Translations under genes and position numbers: made by a program
Assembly: GCF_047948215.1 (NCBI RefSeq)
Contig: NC_134462.1
Span: 121,356,937-121,420,936, forward strand
DNA: 64,000 bases
Direction of reading: 5' to 3'
Source: Lycorma delicatula
Lineage: Eukaryota; Arthropoda; Insecta; Hemiptera; Fulgoridae
Notes under the pieces: model-generated
Seen by the model: the letters and a program-made list of their open reading frames with translations, nothing else
Databases searched by the model: none
Told to the model about the DNA's origin: nothing
Shown: positions 11,603-23,765 of the stretch, in pieces
Position numbering within the stretch: position 1 is the stretch's first letter
Layout of the letters: the number at the start of each line of letters is the position of its first letter

Positions 11603-12707
11603 ACAACACTTATACCTTACTGTAGCTCAAAAAAATAAATAATAAAAAATCCATTATTTTAAGAAATACAATTAGGTTAATATAGTTTCACCGGCACGCA
11701 TTCCTTACGTTCATACGCGTGCAGCTGTCGATACAAAAACCTTGTCGATATAAAACCGTTAATAAAGTACGAAAAACTCTAATAGAAAAACTTAAGTTTG
11801 TTTATAGAAGCTGTACTTTAAATGCACCGCTACAGTTTATCCTCTATTTGTTTATTCAGTCATGATGACAAGCGTTCATCATTCGGTAACTATGGTATAC
11901 TACGATACTCTCGTCACATAGATTTATGTCTTCCTTCCGCTTTTGGTGGCAACATGAACCTATCCGATAAACTTCCGCCAAGGATGGACTGTTTCAAGTT
12001 TTTAGTCTTGTTAGATTACCTATAATATTTGATCCTTTAGCGTATTGCGTTTTATTATATCGTTCTAGGAAATCTTGCTATACCAGATAAGTTCCTCAGC
12101 TTCCTAATTGTGGAAAAATTAGTCTCTGATGATTCCATAGATAGACTGCAGCCAACCGGATCGCATCATATTGATTGAAGCAAATGATGGCTGTAGAGAT
12201 CCATCATCACCAATAGAGGCTATAATAGATGTGAACATCAAGAAGGATCTGACTCTGTCATGGAGAACTTAAACCTGAAGGAAGTGATAAAAAAAATAAT
12301 AAAAAAGTTGGTGTTATAGAAGCACGGCCTACTAAACGAAAAAGAACAGCACGAACCTAATAATCCATCACTAATATTAGCTTCGAGGGATCCTTCTCTC
12401 AGGGAGGTTTATCCCGTCAATGGGGCGATCGAGGGATTTTTACCCAAAATGGGATCAACATATTCCTTATATAAAAACCATTTACAAACAATTTCTTTTT
12501 TGCAGTTCATTGGTGACCACCTCAAATAAATATTACTACAAACCTTGTAATTTTTCAAAAACTTAGTCGTATGTGAAGAAAGGCAGAGTTTACTAAAGGA
12601 AAACCTTATTCATCCCCAAAATTGTATTTCAGATAGATGTATCCGATTAAATTCTAAAACAGTGATCTAAATATTCTTCAAACCATTAATCATGATAATG
12701 GCAACCC
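11603..12707. other. Unassigned DNA with slightly higher GC patches
   Basis: A 67-codon frame at 11822-12025 and a stretch at about 12140-12470 have a more balanced composition and could be decayed mobile-element coding sequence. I could not match them to any family. No RNA gene was found. Confidence 0.35.
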
Positions 12708-13060
12708 ATTATAACGAAAGGCAAACCACCATACGACCGAAAGTAATACCTCAAATTGTGGTTATGTTGTCTGTTGTCAACCTTTAATTGAGCGTAACTC
12801 AGGAACAATTCAACCAGACTTCATCAAATTTTCACATACACAACTTCAGATAAACTACTACAACATATCAAATTTTAATGGAATTGACTTGTTGGAGATT
12901 TTCGAGCCACAAAATTTTATACATATATATAAAAAGAAACTACATTTTAATTCTTGTACTTTTCATACTTTAAAACGTAAATAAAATTTTCACCTCCCAA
13001 TCCAACCTTGCGACCGAAAGTAATACCGTACATTTTTTTCGAAAAGTCGGTAAAATAGAT
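12708..13060 (+). repeat. Dispersed repeat R2 (CGACCGAAAGTAATACC family), copy A
   Basis: It aligns in the same orientation with 18173-18575. Shared blocks in order are CAT(T/C)ATAACGAAA, GAGCGTAACTC, ATTTTCACAT, ACTACTACA(A/G)CATATC, an ATATAT region, CGACCGAAAGTAATACC and AAGTCGGTAAAA. In this copy CGACCGAAAGTAATACC occurs twice, at 12734-12750 and 13011-13027, so the motif brackets the core. No coding capacity was found; the class is unknown. Confidence 0.75.
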
Positions 13061-13684
13061 GAAAATAAATAAACATTCTCAGGGCTATTTAAAGATTTAC
13101 GAATTAATTTTGGTGCTGTTAAATTTTTAACGCTACATTTGAGATGGTTACTTCGACTTGTTTTTATGGGAAGAGGCTGAAAACAAATTATTCTTGAATG
13201 CGAGTTCCTTACCTGTCTTTTTTTAGTTTTAGTTTTTTTTTCCGGAGTATGTAGACATTCCTAACTCAGAAACATTTTAGCACTCATCAGATTTACGGAG
13301 TGAACAAATATGATTAGTTTTATTTGGATTACTCAATAAGTCTTTTTTTTTAATTCCTTAGGGAGCAGATTTCTATTTTTTGTTTCACTCGTCAACAAAA
13401 ACATTTTCCTTTAAAACTTTATTTTGTGCGGGTAAAAATTTAATTTTTTTATTAGAATAACGGAATTCTTGTAGAAACTTAAATTTAAGCGGTACGTTTT
13501 GTTTAATCTTGGTTAAATTTGAAGCATTTTGCATATATCAAATAATATTATATATGATATTTTGCATATCAAATAATCCTTAAAACACAAACTTTAAGCA
13601 TATAAAAATATGAATAGTTATAATAATTTAATATAATACCCATTAGTTAAATTTCCGCCCTTCCAGCTTTTGAAAACCACCGAT

Positions 13685-13707
13685 TTAGGTTAGGTTAGGT
13701 TAGGTTA
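13685..13707 (+). repeat. Interstitial (TTAGG)4 telomere-like tract
   Basis: Four perfect TTAGG units (13685-13704) followed by TTA. TTAGG is the ancestral insect telomere repeat. A further GGTTAGGTAAG follows at about 13720. At four units, chance or microsatellite origin remains possible. Confidence 0.8.
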
Positions 13708-13772
13708 TGTCACAAATAAGGTTAGGTAAGATCACAAATTGCTAAGAATTTTATTTAATATTCACTCTTCCC

Positions 13773-13815
13773 CAAATAATTACCGTACTTATATATAAAG
13801 TACGGTAATTATTTG
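13773..13815. repeat. Hairpin with 18-bp perfect arms and 7-base loop
   Basis: CAAATAATTACCGTACTT (13773-13790) is the exact reverse complement of 13798-13815. The arms are followed at once by degenerate repeats of GGTAATTAT and by TA runs to about 13882. It may be the remnant of a small foldback element. Confidence 0.8.
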
Positions 13816-15763
13816 TGGTAATTATGGTAATTATATATATATAAATACACAAATAATTTATATATATATATATATATATATAAAGTACGTTAAAGTTGTT
13901 GAAGTCTTGCTTCAAAAAAAGAATTAATGATATAGTTTTTGCAGTTATGTTCTCCACATCAATAGGCCTTCAGACCGCTGTAAATATTTTCCCTTTTCTC
14001 ATACCTGTGATCTGTGGCAAATATTCTTTTTCTTTAATTTTTAAAGATTGTTTTAAACTTTATTTTAAATTTATATCTATCTTCCAAGTCACCCGTTTAT
14101 TTAAAGTATAAATATCTTAATTTTTTGACGGCCTTTAACTCTCTTTATTATTTCTTGAAAAACAAATTAGCAAAAAATTTTCATCCGCTTCCTAGGAAAT
14201 TACAACTTTATTTAGAATTACGACTGTGTCTGTATTTTTTAAAGTTTTTTTTTTTTTAAATTTATTGTACCACTTAGGGATTATTTTCTTAAAAGTTAAT
14301 TTCAATAAAATTTCTGTTTTAATTTATTTAAAATCAATCAATTTTAATGCATGCTTAGTCATTAAAAAAGCCTCTTGATGCACGAGTAAAATGGTTGAAT
14401 TGAAAGTACTTTATGGTACAGTCAAAAAATCTTTTTACAAAATTTCTTCCTGCTTTTTTTTTAATAATTAGAACACATGTACGTTATGTAAATCAAAGTA
14501 TAGATTATTTATTAACGTTTTAAATTAATACGTTGTTTCTTAATATTAGTAACACAACGTATAAACATCAACCTTGGTATATCGAAGAAACGAAATTACA
14601 TTTAATAATAATTACAGTGGCGTATATAATACATGAAAGTGTAAAATTTACAATAATGATTAGCATAAATAGTAGGAGAATTAATTTCATGTAATTATTG
14701 CTGTTTTTTTCCTAGCACTTAAAATATATGTCGTGACTTAAAAATTATTTTGCTATAGAATTTATAAAATCAGGTTGAAGGTTTAAAAAGTAGGTTTGTA
14801 GTAGTAATGTTTGTATATATGTGTGTGTTTTTGTGTATATCGAGTGAGTGAATAGACGAAATACATCCGATGATTAGCATCGGTCGGAGGTAAGAGTTAT
14901 TCCGTGTCGATCGGTTAAATCGAGGTGTGCCGGTTGATTTCAGGTAAAAGGGAAAACGTGCTCGGGTTTTGCACGTCATGCTTTCATTATGAGTGAGAGG
15001 GTAAAAAGAAATAGAACGAGTAAGGGTGAGACTTTCTCCCCCGTCAACTGTGTTCCATTCTGTTTTATTCGCGTGACGGTAATTCAACGTTAGTTTGATC
15101 GCACGACAAATAGCTCAACACGGTTTAAATTTTAAAATATTCAGCACTACTGATGGAAGCTGATGGTAATTTTAGTTTTAGTTCTACTCTGTTTTTTCTG
15201 GTACAGCTCTTATCATCATTTCCAGCACTCAAAATTTACTTGAAATTCAATTTGATTTATATACATTTTTCAGCAGTAGTTATTCATGCGATTCCAGTTT
15301 TATTTAATATTTATAGTATGAAAAAAAAAAACACTATTTGTCAGTAGTTTTTTTACATATTACTTTAAATATTTAGATTATGTTTTTATATTTTCCTGCT
15401 TATTATACATCAGACAATAAGTACTACTGCTTCTAAAAAAGAACATTCCGCCAACATTTCTACGTTTTACGACATTTAAAAGGTTAGCCGAATCAGAAAT
15501 AATGAAATCTTGATGTCCAAGTACGTTATTATTTTGTTTTACCTAAATCAAGAAATTTGGTATGAGAGTTTTTCTAATAGGATAATTTTTATTTAATTTT
15601 TTGATGAGTTGAGAGCAGTGATTTAGAAGATTTATTTCAAAGGGTTTTGTCTTGATGATAGTTTTTTCGACACCGGTCACTGTTGGACCACATAGAATAG
15701 TTAATTTCTGGCTATTTTTTTAGCTGTCCGATTTTCCTTCATTCTTTCACTGTGCCGCTTCCT

Positions 15764-16194
15764 TCATTCTACCGACCGCTTCAGGTTAGCGCATTCTTTC
15801 TTGCCCTTCTGGGTAGATTTAAATTTTAAGATTTTTTTCGTAAGCACCCTTTTGTCTTTTAAATCCGTCACGTGTACGTTAGCTACTCTTAGGTCCTCTT
15901 TATACTCGTCAAAAATTCTCTTCGTAAGCCTGTTCGAATCCATTCTTGTCAGATTCACTAGAGTGCCAGTCTTTGCTTACGAACCGCTTGCGTGATTTTA
16001 TCTAACTCACGGTAAAATTCTTCATTCTTCCTTAATTTCCAATCGTCGTTGGTTTCTCTGGGCCCTAGGATTTTCCTTAATGTCCGTCTTTCAGCAAGTT
16101 CCAGTTTATCTATTCCCTGTCGGTTCAGAGCTACGAATTTCGCCGCTTATAAAACTCTTGGTAGGATTACCGTTGTATAATGCCTGATCTTGTC
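15764..16194 (-). pseudogene. C-terminal fragment of a non-LTR retrotransposon reverse transcriptase
   Basis: On the minus strand from 16194 downward it reads KIRHYTTVILPRVL, then a stop, AAKFVALNRQG, then LELAERRTLRKILGP, KLRKNEEFY and RKQRLALW, and after another frame break LTRMDSNRLTKRIF. These match in order the thumb-to-C-terminal blocks of a common class of insect endonuclease-RT proteins: Y.TVI.P..LYAAE, ERR.LR.ILGP, R.N.ELY, and the WAGH..RM...R block. The catalytic RT core is absent, and there are at least two frame breaks. The final 64 codons are open and lysine-rich. It belongs to a different family from the R1-like pieces. Confidence 0.7.
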
Positions 16195-17868
16195 CGTCCT
16201 TAAGATCCGCGTATTATTGTTTTATTTCTGGGGACAAATTTGTTTTCTGGGACTTTTCGTAAGACCCTCTGAGCCTTGCATCACGTGATTTTTTATTACT
16301 TAGGAGAAAAAAACGTTTTGCAGTATATATTTTAGCAGTCTAGAAAAATCATTTGCTACTAATACTCTGTTCCTGGATGAAGAAGAGATATCCCGTTCTC
16401 TTGATGGTTTTTGGTAGGATGAGTCCCACTGCCGTTGGAGATACTTTTTTTTGGATCGAGTTGTTTATCTCGTTTCGCAATATCTCTAGGGATAAATCAT
16501 CCCTTAATATCATTCACCTCTTTCTCTTATCCTTAACATCTTACTCTAAGTAGTTTGGTTAATTCTTATTGAATCCGTGTAAAGGATCCCAGATCCTTAA
16601 CCTTTTTCAGTTGTCGCTTTCATGGTATTTTTACGATTCGATAGAGGGCGGTTTTTAGTAAATATCTGTCCGGAAACTGTTTATTTCATGTCCGGTGCTC
16701 GTGAAACAGACAGAAAAATATCTTTATTTTTGTGCTAAAAGCTCGTGGCAGTTATGAGGCAAAGCCTGGCGTCCTTACATTTCGTAATACATTACATAAT
16801 AATTTAGTGAAAAAAATAATAGTCATTTATAATTAGCTCCTTTGTTTTACTAGTATTATGTTTCTCTAATGCGGTTCCGTTTTAGAAATAATTTCAAAGC
16901 CTTATCATAGTAGTATGGGGTAATATATTCCTAACTTTAGAAGTAGGATTCGTGTTTTATTATTTTAGGATATCAGTTTTTATGTGCATGTAAATGGGTC
17001 TTTCTAAAAAATATTCATAAGTTTTTAACTTTAATAATTCATAGTATAAAGTTTTTCAAATTTCATTTACATTGGCCGCCCGGTTAATGTTTCACAGTTA
17101 AAGTAGATGCAAAATATTAATACTGTTTTTTTCTTATTAAATTGCTTTTTTTTACTAAATTAACTCGGATAAGAATAATAATTTTAAAAAAATGAAACGA
17201 AATGAAATGAAATAAAAACATGAACTACTTACTTTTGCATACTTGTTACAATAGTAAATCCAATATTTTAAGAAATATCCGATTTTTTTTACTCAATCCA
17301 TTTTGTAGATTGTGATGGCATATTGTTGTTTCGAGTCGGGTTTCCAACGTACAAGGAGCCAGCCCTAAGATTGAAACTATACGTACGAGGAAACCCGCGA
17401 CCAAACTACGGACAAATCTGCACCGGCGGTTTTACCCCTTTATCATCTTAAAAGTGGACAAAATACAGCTCGGTCCAATTTCGGAATAATATTGTTAATT
17501 AAATATGTAATTTAAAAAAAAACGTAGAAAAAGGCGTTGGTGTACTTCCCTCGCTTTTACGAAACGTCGGTCAGTCGAGAAATCTCAGTAATTTTCAACG
17601 AGCATAGAAATTCTGATAAGTACGTTGATTACTATAAAATGTAAACTATCAATGGATATAAAATGATCGTTAGAAGAAATAAGTTAAAATATGAATTGTA
17701 AAAAAAGAAAAAAAAAATCTTGCGCAGAAATGCGCAAGAAAACCAACTTTTCGTTATATTATTTTGTTTTCTTTTGCCCCGCTCAAACTCATGCCCGGTC
17801 ATCATGAACCTCAAATTATGTAATGCTACCTGAATACGCCGAACAATATCGCTAACAATAGATACCGG
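16195..17868. other. AT-rich intergenic DNA, possibly decayed retrotransposon upstream part
   Basis: The first few hundred bases may continue the RT fragment upstream on the minus strand, but no motif can be read. No gene was found in the rest. Confidence 0.35.
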
Positions 17869-18156
17869 TTGTTTAGCCTCCGGTAATTACCGTTCAGATA
17901 ATACTTCAGAAGATAAATGAGGATATATGTATGAGTGTAAATGACGTGTATTAGCCTTGTACTGTCTCAGTTCGACCGTTCCTGAGATGTGTGGTTAATT
18001 GAAACCCGACCACCAAAGAACATCGGTGTCATGATCAAGTATTCAAATCCGTGTAAAAATAACTGACTTTACTAGGACTTGTACGCTGGAACTCTCGACT
18101 TCCAAATCAGCTGATTTGGGAAGACGCGCTCACCGTTAGACCAAACCCGATGGGTT
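17869..18156 (-). mobile_element. tRNA-headed SINE (family S1), copy 3
   Basis: The tail side starts at GTTTAGCCTCCGGTAATTACC and the tRNA-like head ends in CCAAACCCGATGGGTT. It retains the full core, including TGTACTGTCTCAG, TGTGTGGTTAATTGAAACCC and AAATCAGCTGATTT. It lies about 17 bp upstream of the R2 repeat copy B. I see no clear target-site duplication, and the poly(A) tail is lost. Confidence 0.85.
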
Positions 18157-18172
18157 AACGTTCTAACTCGCA

Positions 18173-18379
18173 GCATCATAACGAAACACCCTTCTAACTC
18201 GCCCTGGTCAAAATTTTTCAGTCTTAAATCGAGCGTAACTCCAGAACCAATCGACCGATCTTTATCGAATTTTCACATGCACAGCCTCAGATCTACTACT
18301 ACAGCATATCTAAATTTCAATGAAAGATGTAGTAGTTTTGGGAAGTTTCTAGCCGCAAAATGTTATAAATAGGCCTACG

Positions 18380-18433
<54 letters not shown>

Positions 18434-18575
18434 GTATATAAAAAACCACAATTTAAGTATATGATGTTTAGTACTCCTCATACCTGAAAATGTAAAAATA
18501 ATTATTTTCATCCCCCAGTTCCACCATTCGACCGAAAGTAATACCGTACTTTACTTCAAAAAGTCGGTAAAACGA
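18173..18575 (+). repeat. Dispersed repeat R2, copy B
   Basis: This is the partner of 12708-13060. It differs by a (CA)n(TA)n expansion at 18380-18430, where copy A has only a short ATATAT run. It ends with CGACCGAAAGTAATACC (18529-18545) and AAGTCGGTAAAA. Confidence 0.75.
18380..18430. repeat. Compound (CA)n(TA)n microsatellite
   Basis: A CA run switches to a TA run of roughly 38 bases, inside repeat R2 copy B at the place where copy A has a short ATATAT seed. Confidence 0.9.
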
Positions 18576-20501
18576 ATTTAAAAAAATCAGCAGTATTGTG
18601 TATGTACATCCACCTCATTTGATCGCATTCTAGACGAGTTTTGCTCAAAGCTTTTATTTCCCAATCATTATTACATTGTATGCCGTTCTGTGTTGGTCAA
18701 TTAAAATTCATCAAAAAATTTAATTCGGTTTTTTTTATTGATTTTACATAAATTTTCTCGTAGTTTAATTCTCTTAAAATTGTTTTCTTTATGTTTTATT
18801 TGGTAATCGGCAATTTAACCTTGTAAATTTACGTCAAACTTAAAAATTCTGCCTTTCGACTTCAAATTTTTTGCGTTTTAAATAGTTTTCTCGGAAACTA
18901 CTAGAGATATAGCTTTGGGACTCATTTATTTTCCTTTTTATTATGTAAAATTACGTATAAAAACCGTTAAATGTACTGAATAATTTTTTCCGTTGAGTTT
19001 TAGTATAGGATTATTTGATCTTTAGAAAGTTGTAGGATAAATATTTCATTAGCCGTATCTCGAAAAACAAAGCGACCTATGTTTATAATACGTTTTTTAT
19101 TATTTTGATTTAAGAATACGCGTTTTTAATAATGTAAATAAATGTGTGCGCCAGAAACTTTTTGAAACATTTTCTATTTTACATTTACATGTATCGATAT
19201 TATATTTATCGCAAAAAAAAGAAACAGGAAGAAATTAAATTTATTACTTTTAATGTAACATTATTTCACTACATTATTTTGATTTCGATTATGTTTTTAT
19301 GATTTCAGAAAATAATTTTGCGGTTGTGAAAAATTCGGTACGTGCAAATTTAATTAGGGCACCTGGATCGCATTAAATTGTACCGATCGCATTATTTACT
19401 TTTGTTTATATTAAAATAATTTTTTAACCCGTTTTTAGGAATTTATTAGATCGCGTAATATGTATTGTAATTATGATTTAAAGACAAAATTGTTTAATGA
19501 AAACGAAAATTTAAAGATATGTTTCAACTGTCGAGGGAGATCTAAACTGCATAATGAACTGTACGAAGCAGTAACTCTCGACTGCGTAGTTCCCCTCTAG
19601 AATAGAGCCGACTCGGCGCGAACTGCGTTTCCCGACACCGTAAACTCTCTTCTGCTGAATTTACGTGACTAAAATTACTAAAACCGGCACATAACCCTTA
19701 ACTTACTACCGCTCTGAGTCGAACGCAACAATTAAACACACTTTTTCATTTAAACTTTTTAATCCGCTGCGCCTAAGAAAGTCTAACGATCTTTACGCTC
19801 CGGAAAGAACATTGTCGAATATTCACATCCGGTTTAAAATAAATAATGAAAACCTTCATCGATTATTAATTATTATTACACTGTGTTTTTAGATTATTAT
19901 ACAATTTTTTCATAAATATTTGTTGTTTTTAGGTTTTCTGTTTTATTATTTAATTATGCGGTTAGTGATATTAATTTGTTTTAGGTAATTTTGTTTTATA
20001 TCAGAACGGCTTCTTGAATTCTATTTTAATATTTTTAACGACGGATGATTGAGGATTATCACGATACTTATTCTCACTTAACAATTTTTTTGAAAAGTCT
20101 GCATAGATTTATCATAATTTAATTAATAATATATAACAATGCGAATTTTTTAACGAATATTTTCTAATTCGCAGGCAATTCAGAAGTCAATTGTTTGATT
20201 TTCATTTGAATGAAGAAGTATATATTTTAATAAGAATAGCGCATTTCTAATTTCATGTATATTCATATACGACACGCTGAACTAGTGGTAATATTCCTCC
20301 TAGTACCAAATCGAATTTATACTCTGAAGGAAATCCTGATTCAAAATTTCAACAATTTCCGTAAATAAATTGTTAAAAACTTAACAACTAAAGCGATTTA
20401 TTTCTCAGTGTATAAATGCTTTTAAGTTGAATATATAAATTTAAAAAAGGTTTTTAGTATAAAGGAAACCGGTCTAATCTGTCTCTGTTACTGGCTTTTT
20501 T
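18576..20501. other. AT-rich intergenic DNA with a higher-GC patch
   Basis: No gene was found. About 19530-19815 is less AT-rich (for example GAGCCGACTCGGCGCGAAC) but shows no open frame with a recognisable domain. A weak tRNA-like head (CTAGTGGT, then GATTCAAAATTTC) at about 20280-20350 is too degenerate to call. Confidence 0.4.
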
Positions 20502-20870
20502 TACTTTCCTGAGGAATGTAGCTATTCTAGCTACATTAAAGGGGAAAGTACGCTGATTATGTCAAAAATGGGATGTGGTTTTATGGAAATCTTAAGTTTT
20601 AGGGCTCAACTAGTTCATGTAAACCAAAAATACATATGTACCTATGTATGTCGCGTTGACTTCGGGCTTATATCTCAGAATTGATCGAGCCGATATTCAA
20701 ATTCGGATCAAATATTTCTACGTATGGAGCGGTTGATCGTATTAATTTTTTTTGTAAATTCGTTTCGGGGTGGTAGATATAGCGAATGAATAAATTATCT
20801 TCAGAAGCATTTTAGAGAAAACATTATTAAAGCGTATTGTTTCTTACAATAATCAAAAAAAAAATTTTTT
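20502..20870 (+). repeat. Hairpin-headed dispersed repeat, type B
   Basis: It begins with a 49-base hairpin (20502-20550): TACTTTCC pairs with GGAAAGTA and the inner AATGTAGCTA pairs with TAGCTACATT. About 100 bases later comes a block with TATATCTCAGAATTGATCGA and GCCGATATTCAAATTCGG. From about 20695 it aligns with 53930-54080 (TCAAATATTTCTA, GTATGGAGCGGTTGATC and so on). The hairpin-plus-block design resembles the repeats at 7652 and 50857. The right boundary is uncertain. Confidence 0.6.
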
Positions 20871-21379
20871 AAATCAACCTCCACTTCATAAAATTTAAAT
20901 GCTTGTTTCTGTTATTTTGTTCTATCTCCCTTCAGTTTAAATACTTTTCAAATTGTATTTTTTTTTTTTAAAGTTTATACTTCTTATATAGAGCTATAGA
21001 GAAATGTCTACGATTTTTTTAAAATATTGATCCTGAACCTTATATTAAGAAAAAGATTTTGCAATAAAAAGCGTTGAAAGTATCGTTTGACTTAACGAGC
21101 CCTACCCGGAAAGTCATCTAATACTATGTAATTTTTTTGTAGTTAATCTTATGTTAATAAATACTAAAAATTGTTTTCTCTCTTGAGGTCTGGCCAGCGG
21201 GTTATGCCCTTCAACGAAATTTGGATAAAATAATTAAATATAAAAATTCTTTAAATCAATTTTTGCCACTAATTCTGTACAAAAAGGAAACAAGACTTAA
21301 AACGATAAAAATTAGCCGACATAATGATATTGGTTTGCTTGGTATTTCTCCCGCCATCACCCCATTTGGTCACCTTAAA
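20871..21379. other. AT-rich DNA between repeats
   Basis: No gene was recognised. The last part may already be 3' untranslated sequence of the minus-strand R1-like element. Confidence 0.35.
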
Positions 21380-21884
21380 GCATAAAACTGAAAATCTGTG
21401 CCGCAAACGGCTGCTGAGCCTCGAAACAGTTTAGCGACCAGTGTCCTAAAAAACTCCTAGAGCTTAACTAACAGCGTCAGCGAATTAGTACTATACACCA
21501 CCGGCTTACGTGTCCCAACCGCTCACTTGTCATATATTTACTAAAATGGGTAGGCGCATCCCGTCAACTACTAAATATATATATATATATATACATATAT
21601 ATGACATCCATAAATTGAAATTTCCTTCATCTAGACAGCAGTTCGCTTCTACGCCTAAGTCGCTAAATGCCAGCAAGTACCTGTCCGCCATATTAAAGAG
21701 CTTGGAGCTTTATATGGCTGGTGGTCAGCCATACATCTGTCGGTTAGCTTCACACAGCAGTGCGGTTGGAGGACTGATGTCGGTTAACAAGACAACCGCA
21801 TCAAGGAACTCCCACACGGTCCGAAAATGCGGCTCTTGCCGCATTAACTCGCCGCTTGTGAGTGGCCAATTTTCCCCTTGACCT

Positions 21885-22523
21885 CTAAGTTTCAGGATGG
21901 CTCGAGCTCTGCCGCCCCCCCCCCCCAAGAGCAGGGCAGTTAAACATCAGGTGTTCATTTGACTGGACCTCCCCACAGACGCACAGCTCATCAGCTTCCA
22001 GGAACCGAAACAGATATTGGTTCAAATTAACATGGTTATTGAGCACCTGGGCACTCATTGCCCTTAAAAATGAACTTGAGGCATACAATTCCCCCAAATC
22101 CCTTATAAACTTGTACAGGGATCTTCCCTTAGACGTGGTGCCCCATTCCAGCTGCCATGCTTCCATCGCGAGGCTCTGTAGCCTGTTCCGCAGGCGGGAG
22201 ATGGGCAACTGAACGAAATTTAGATCCGGTGCATTGTGATCACCGTTCCGTTCCGTACTGGTCCGGCCCGAAACCGCATATCCCGGCTTCTTCGCAATCT
22301 CCACATGGCTGCCCAAACTTTCACCACTAAATCGATTGGGAGAGCCTTTCCCAGTACGGTGGTAGCCTCGTAAGAGATTATTTCAAAAACTCCATTGCAT
22401 ACAATTAAGGCTCTGCGCTGGGCACTCCTTAAATTTTAAAGAAGTGCTCTATTCATATCCATCTATGCGCCCAAACGGACGCCGCGTAAGAGGTCATGCT
22501 TTCGAAGACACCTCGGTACACCA
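21885..22523 (-). pseudogene. N1 ORF2 C-terminal region with zinc-finger
   Basis: The upstream part in another frame reads VYRGVFESMTSYAASVWAHR and then ALPIDLVVKVWAAMWRLR, the R1-type YRGVF...Y.A..WA and P.DL blocks. The 143-codon frame at 21885-22316 follows: the W..W box AWQLEWGTTSKGRSLYKF (residues 53-70), VLNNHVNLNQYLFRF (91-105), then the zinc finger C112-x-C114, H122, C127. A run of 12 C (21915-21926) coincides with loss of frame right after the finger. This domain is absent from the 42.9-kb copy. Confidence 0.85.
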
Positions 22524-22884
22524 TCATTTGACGGCCAGAAACTCGTTGTCCTTTTGAGCAATCCTTCTAAGTTTATGCATTACTGAGATGCTGTCCGCCG
22601 CTACTTGCCTAATGTGGTTGCTAAACAGCAACTTCTCATCAAACAAAACAGCTAGGTACTTATGCACTTTCACTCGGCTGGTTACACAGCCTTTATACTT
22701 AATGTGGGGGTTTCGACTGTACTATAATTTGTCTGCACCTTTGAGAAGCATAAACTTCGTCTTGGGCACAGAAATCTTTAAATTTTGCACGTCCATCAAG
22801 CCTTCCGCGGTTGACAAGGACGTTTGGGCTCGATCTTTCAGCTGCGGTCGTGAATTACCACGAAATAAAAGGACAGAGTCATAG
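22524..22884 (-). pseudogene. N1 ORF2 thumb region
   Basis: Read from 22884 downward it gives SVLLFRGNS (the residues that follow the FADD box), KISVPKTKFMLLKGAD (the L..S..KT..MLLKG block), a stop, then VKVHKYLAVLFDEKLLF (the KYLGV..DE...F block) and HIRQVAADS, typical of R1-type reverse transcriptases. It ends at a stop at 22524. One internal stop interrupts it. Confidence 0.8.
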
Positions 22885-23259
22885 GGATGGTAGAATATAT
22901 CCGGGCAAGTTGGTCAATCCTGGTGCCTTTTTCAGTGCCATTTGAGAAATCACTCGGTTTATATCTACGGGATCCACAGCCCGTTCGCCAGGGAAGGGCG
23001 CGAAGCCCCCCCTAACCCCGACCTCTGCTTCACCCTTCGGAGCATCTGGAAACAGAGTATCTAAGAACGCTTGGTAAGTCGCCACAGATGTTAACGTGTG
23101 ATCACGACCATCAAACCCGCATAGAACACTGGACAGCCCGTGCAATGGCTTTGGCCAGTAACATGATTTTGCTAGCTGCCAGTGGCTGCGCTGCAACTCG
23201 TGTATGGAGACTTGCCATAACTTGAGTCCGGCTTCCTTGATACTCGTAATGATATGCAC
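22879..23259 (-). pseudogene. N1 ORF2 linker and start of the RT domain
   Basis: Open for 126 codons on the minus strand. Residues 1-80 match the linker of the 42.9-kb copy almost word for word (WQLAKSCYWPKPL, then LTSVATYQAFL, then DTLFPDAP). Residues 96-120 carry VDINRVISQMALKKAPGLTN, the ...I..A+.KAPG.D box that opens the RT domain, with L in place of the usual P or D residues. It stops at the deletion junction. Confidence 0.8.
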
Positions 23260-23765
23260 AGATTTAAAGATGAGCCTTTTTGGAAAAGTGGACGAACAAC
23301 TGGATTATAAACGAGCTGGGTGTATAGAAGATTTTTGTCTGCAATATGCTTCTAGCGCATCCGTAAGCCCGGCGAAAATTTTGAATAATTAGTGGTACTG
23401 GGTAAATCGAGGACAGAAGGTCGCGCGAAAGACCAAATTGACTGGACCAAATGAAGAAGACTGGACCAAATTGAAGAGGCGTTTGCAGAAGCATTAGGCA
23501 CATTGATTCTCGAACGGCAGAGGACCGTGAACTATGACGGGAAATTGTCAGCGGATTATGAATAGGTTCAACAGTTTTCAGACATGAGAGGAAGGATCAC
23601 TCATGATGATGATGATGATAATAATATGAAAATAAATAAATTTAACTGTTTATAGACATAAGTTTAGTTTTATGAATAGAGTTAACTTTTACAAAAAATT
23701 ACGCCTTTCGCCTAACTACTGCGAAAATTGCTGAAGTATAACATTCGACTTTTTCACTTTTCGAC
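23260..23765. other. Unassigned DNA between two RT fragments, with (ATG)n
   Basis: It has moderate GC and a short (ATG)5 tract at 23603-23619. It could be the 3' region of a non-LTR element: the tract follows a block with no stop-rich pattern, and such elements often end in short tandem triplets. No motif confirms it. Confidence 0.35.

Larger units (their letters stand above)
13061..15763. other. AT-rich intergenic DNA
   Basis: It contains the telomere-like tract, a hairpin and a (TA)n run at about 13859-13882. A 105-codon minus-strand frame at 14770-15087 has ordinary composition but no recognisable domain, start context or splice support, so I do not call it a gene. Confidence 0.4.
21380..23259 (-). 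mobile_element. R1-clade-like non-LTR retrotransposon (family N1), copy 1, RT core deleted
   Basis: On the minus strand the order is linker plus the start of the RT domain (23259-22885), then thumb (22884-22524), then C-terminal domain (22523-21885), then a 3' region to roughly 21380. Aligned with the plus-strand copy at 42870-44530, the catalytic core (palm motifs A to C) is missing: homology jumps from the KAPG box region directly to the sequence just after the FADD box, at about 22885. The 3' region holds a (TA)n tract at about 21575-21606. Several frame changes make it inactive. The borders are inferred from where homology fades. Confidence 0.8.

Noticed and set aside
11822..12470. Possible piggyBac- or gag-like coding remnant
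   Set aside because: I could not align any ordered motif set; the balanced composition alone is not enough.
14770..15087. 105-codon minus-strand frame
   Set aside because: No recognisable domain, no related copy in the window and no splice or promoter evidence.
20280..20350. tRNA-like head of another SINE
   Set aside because: Only short A-box- and B-box-like strings are seen, with no shared core downstream.
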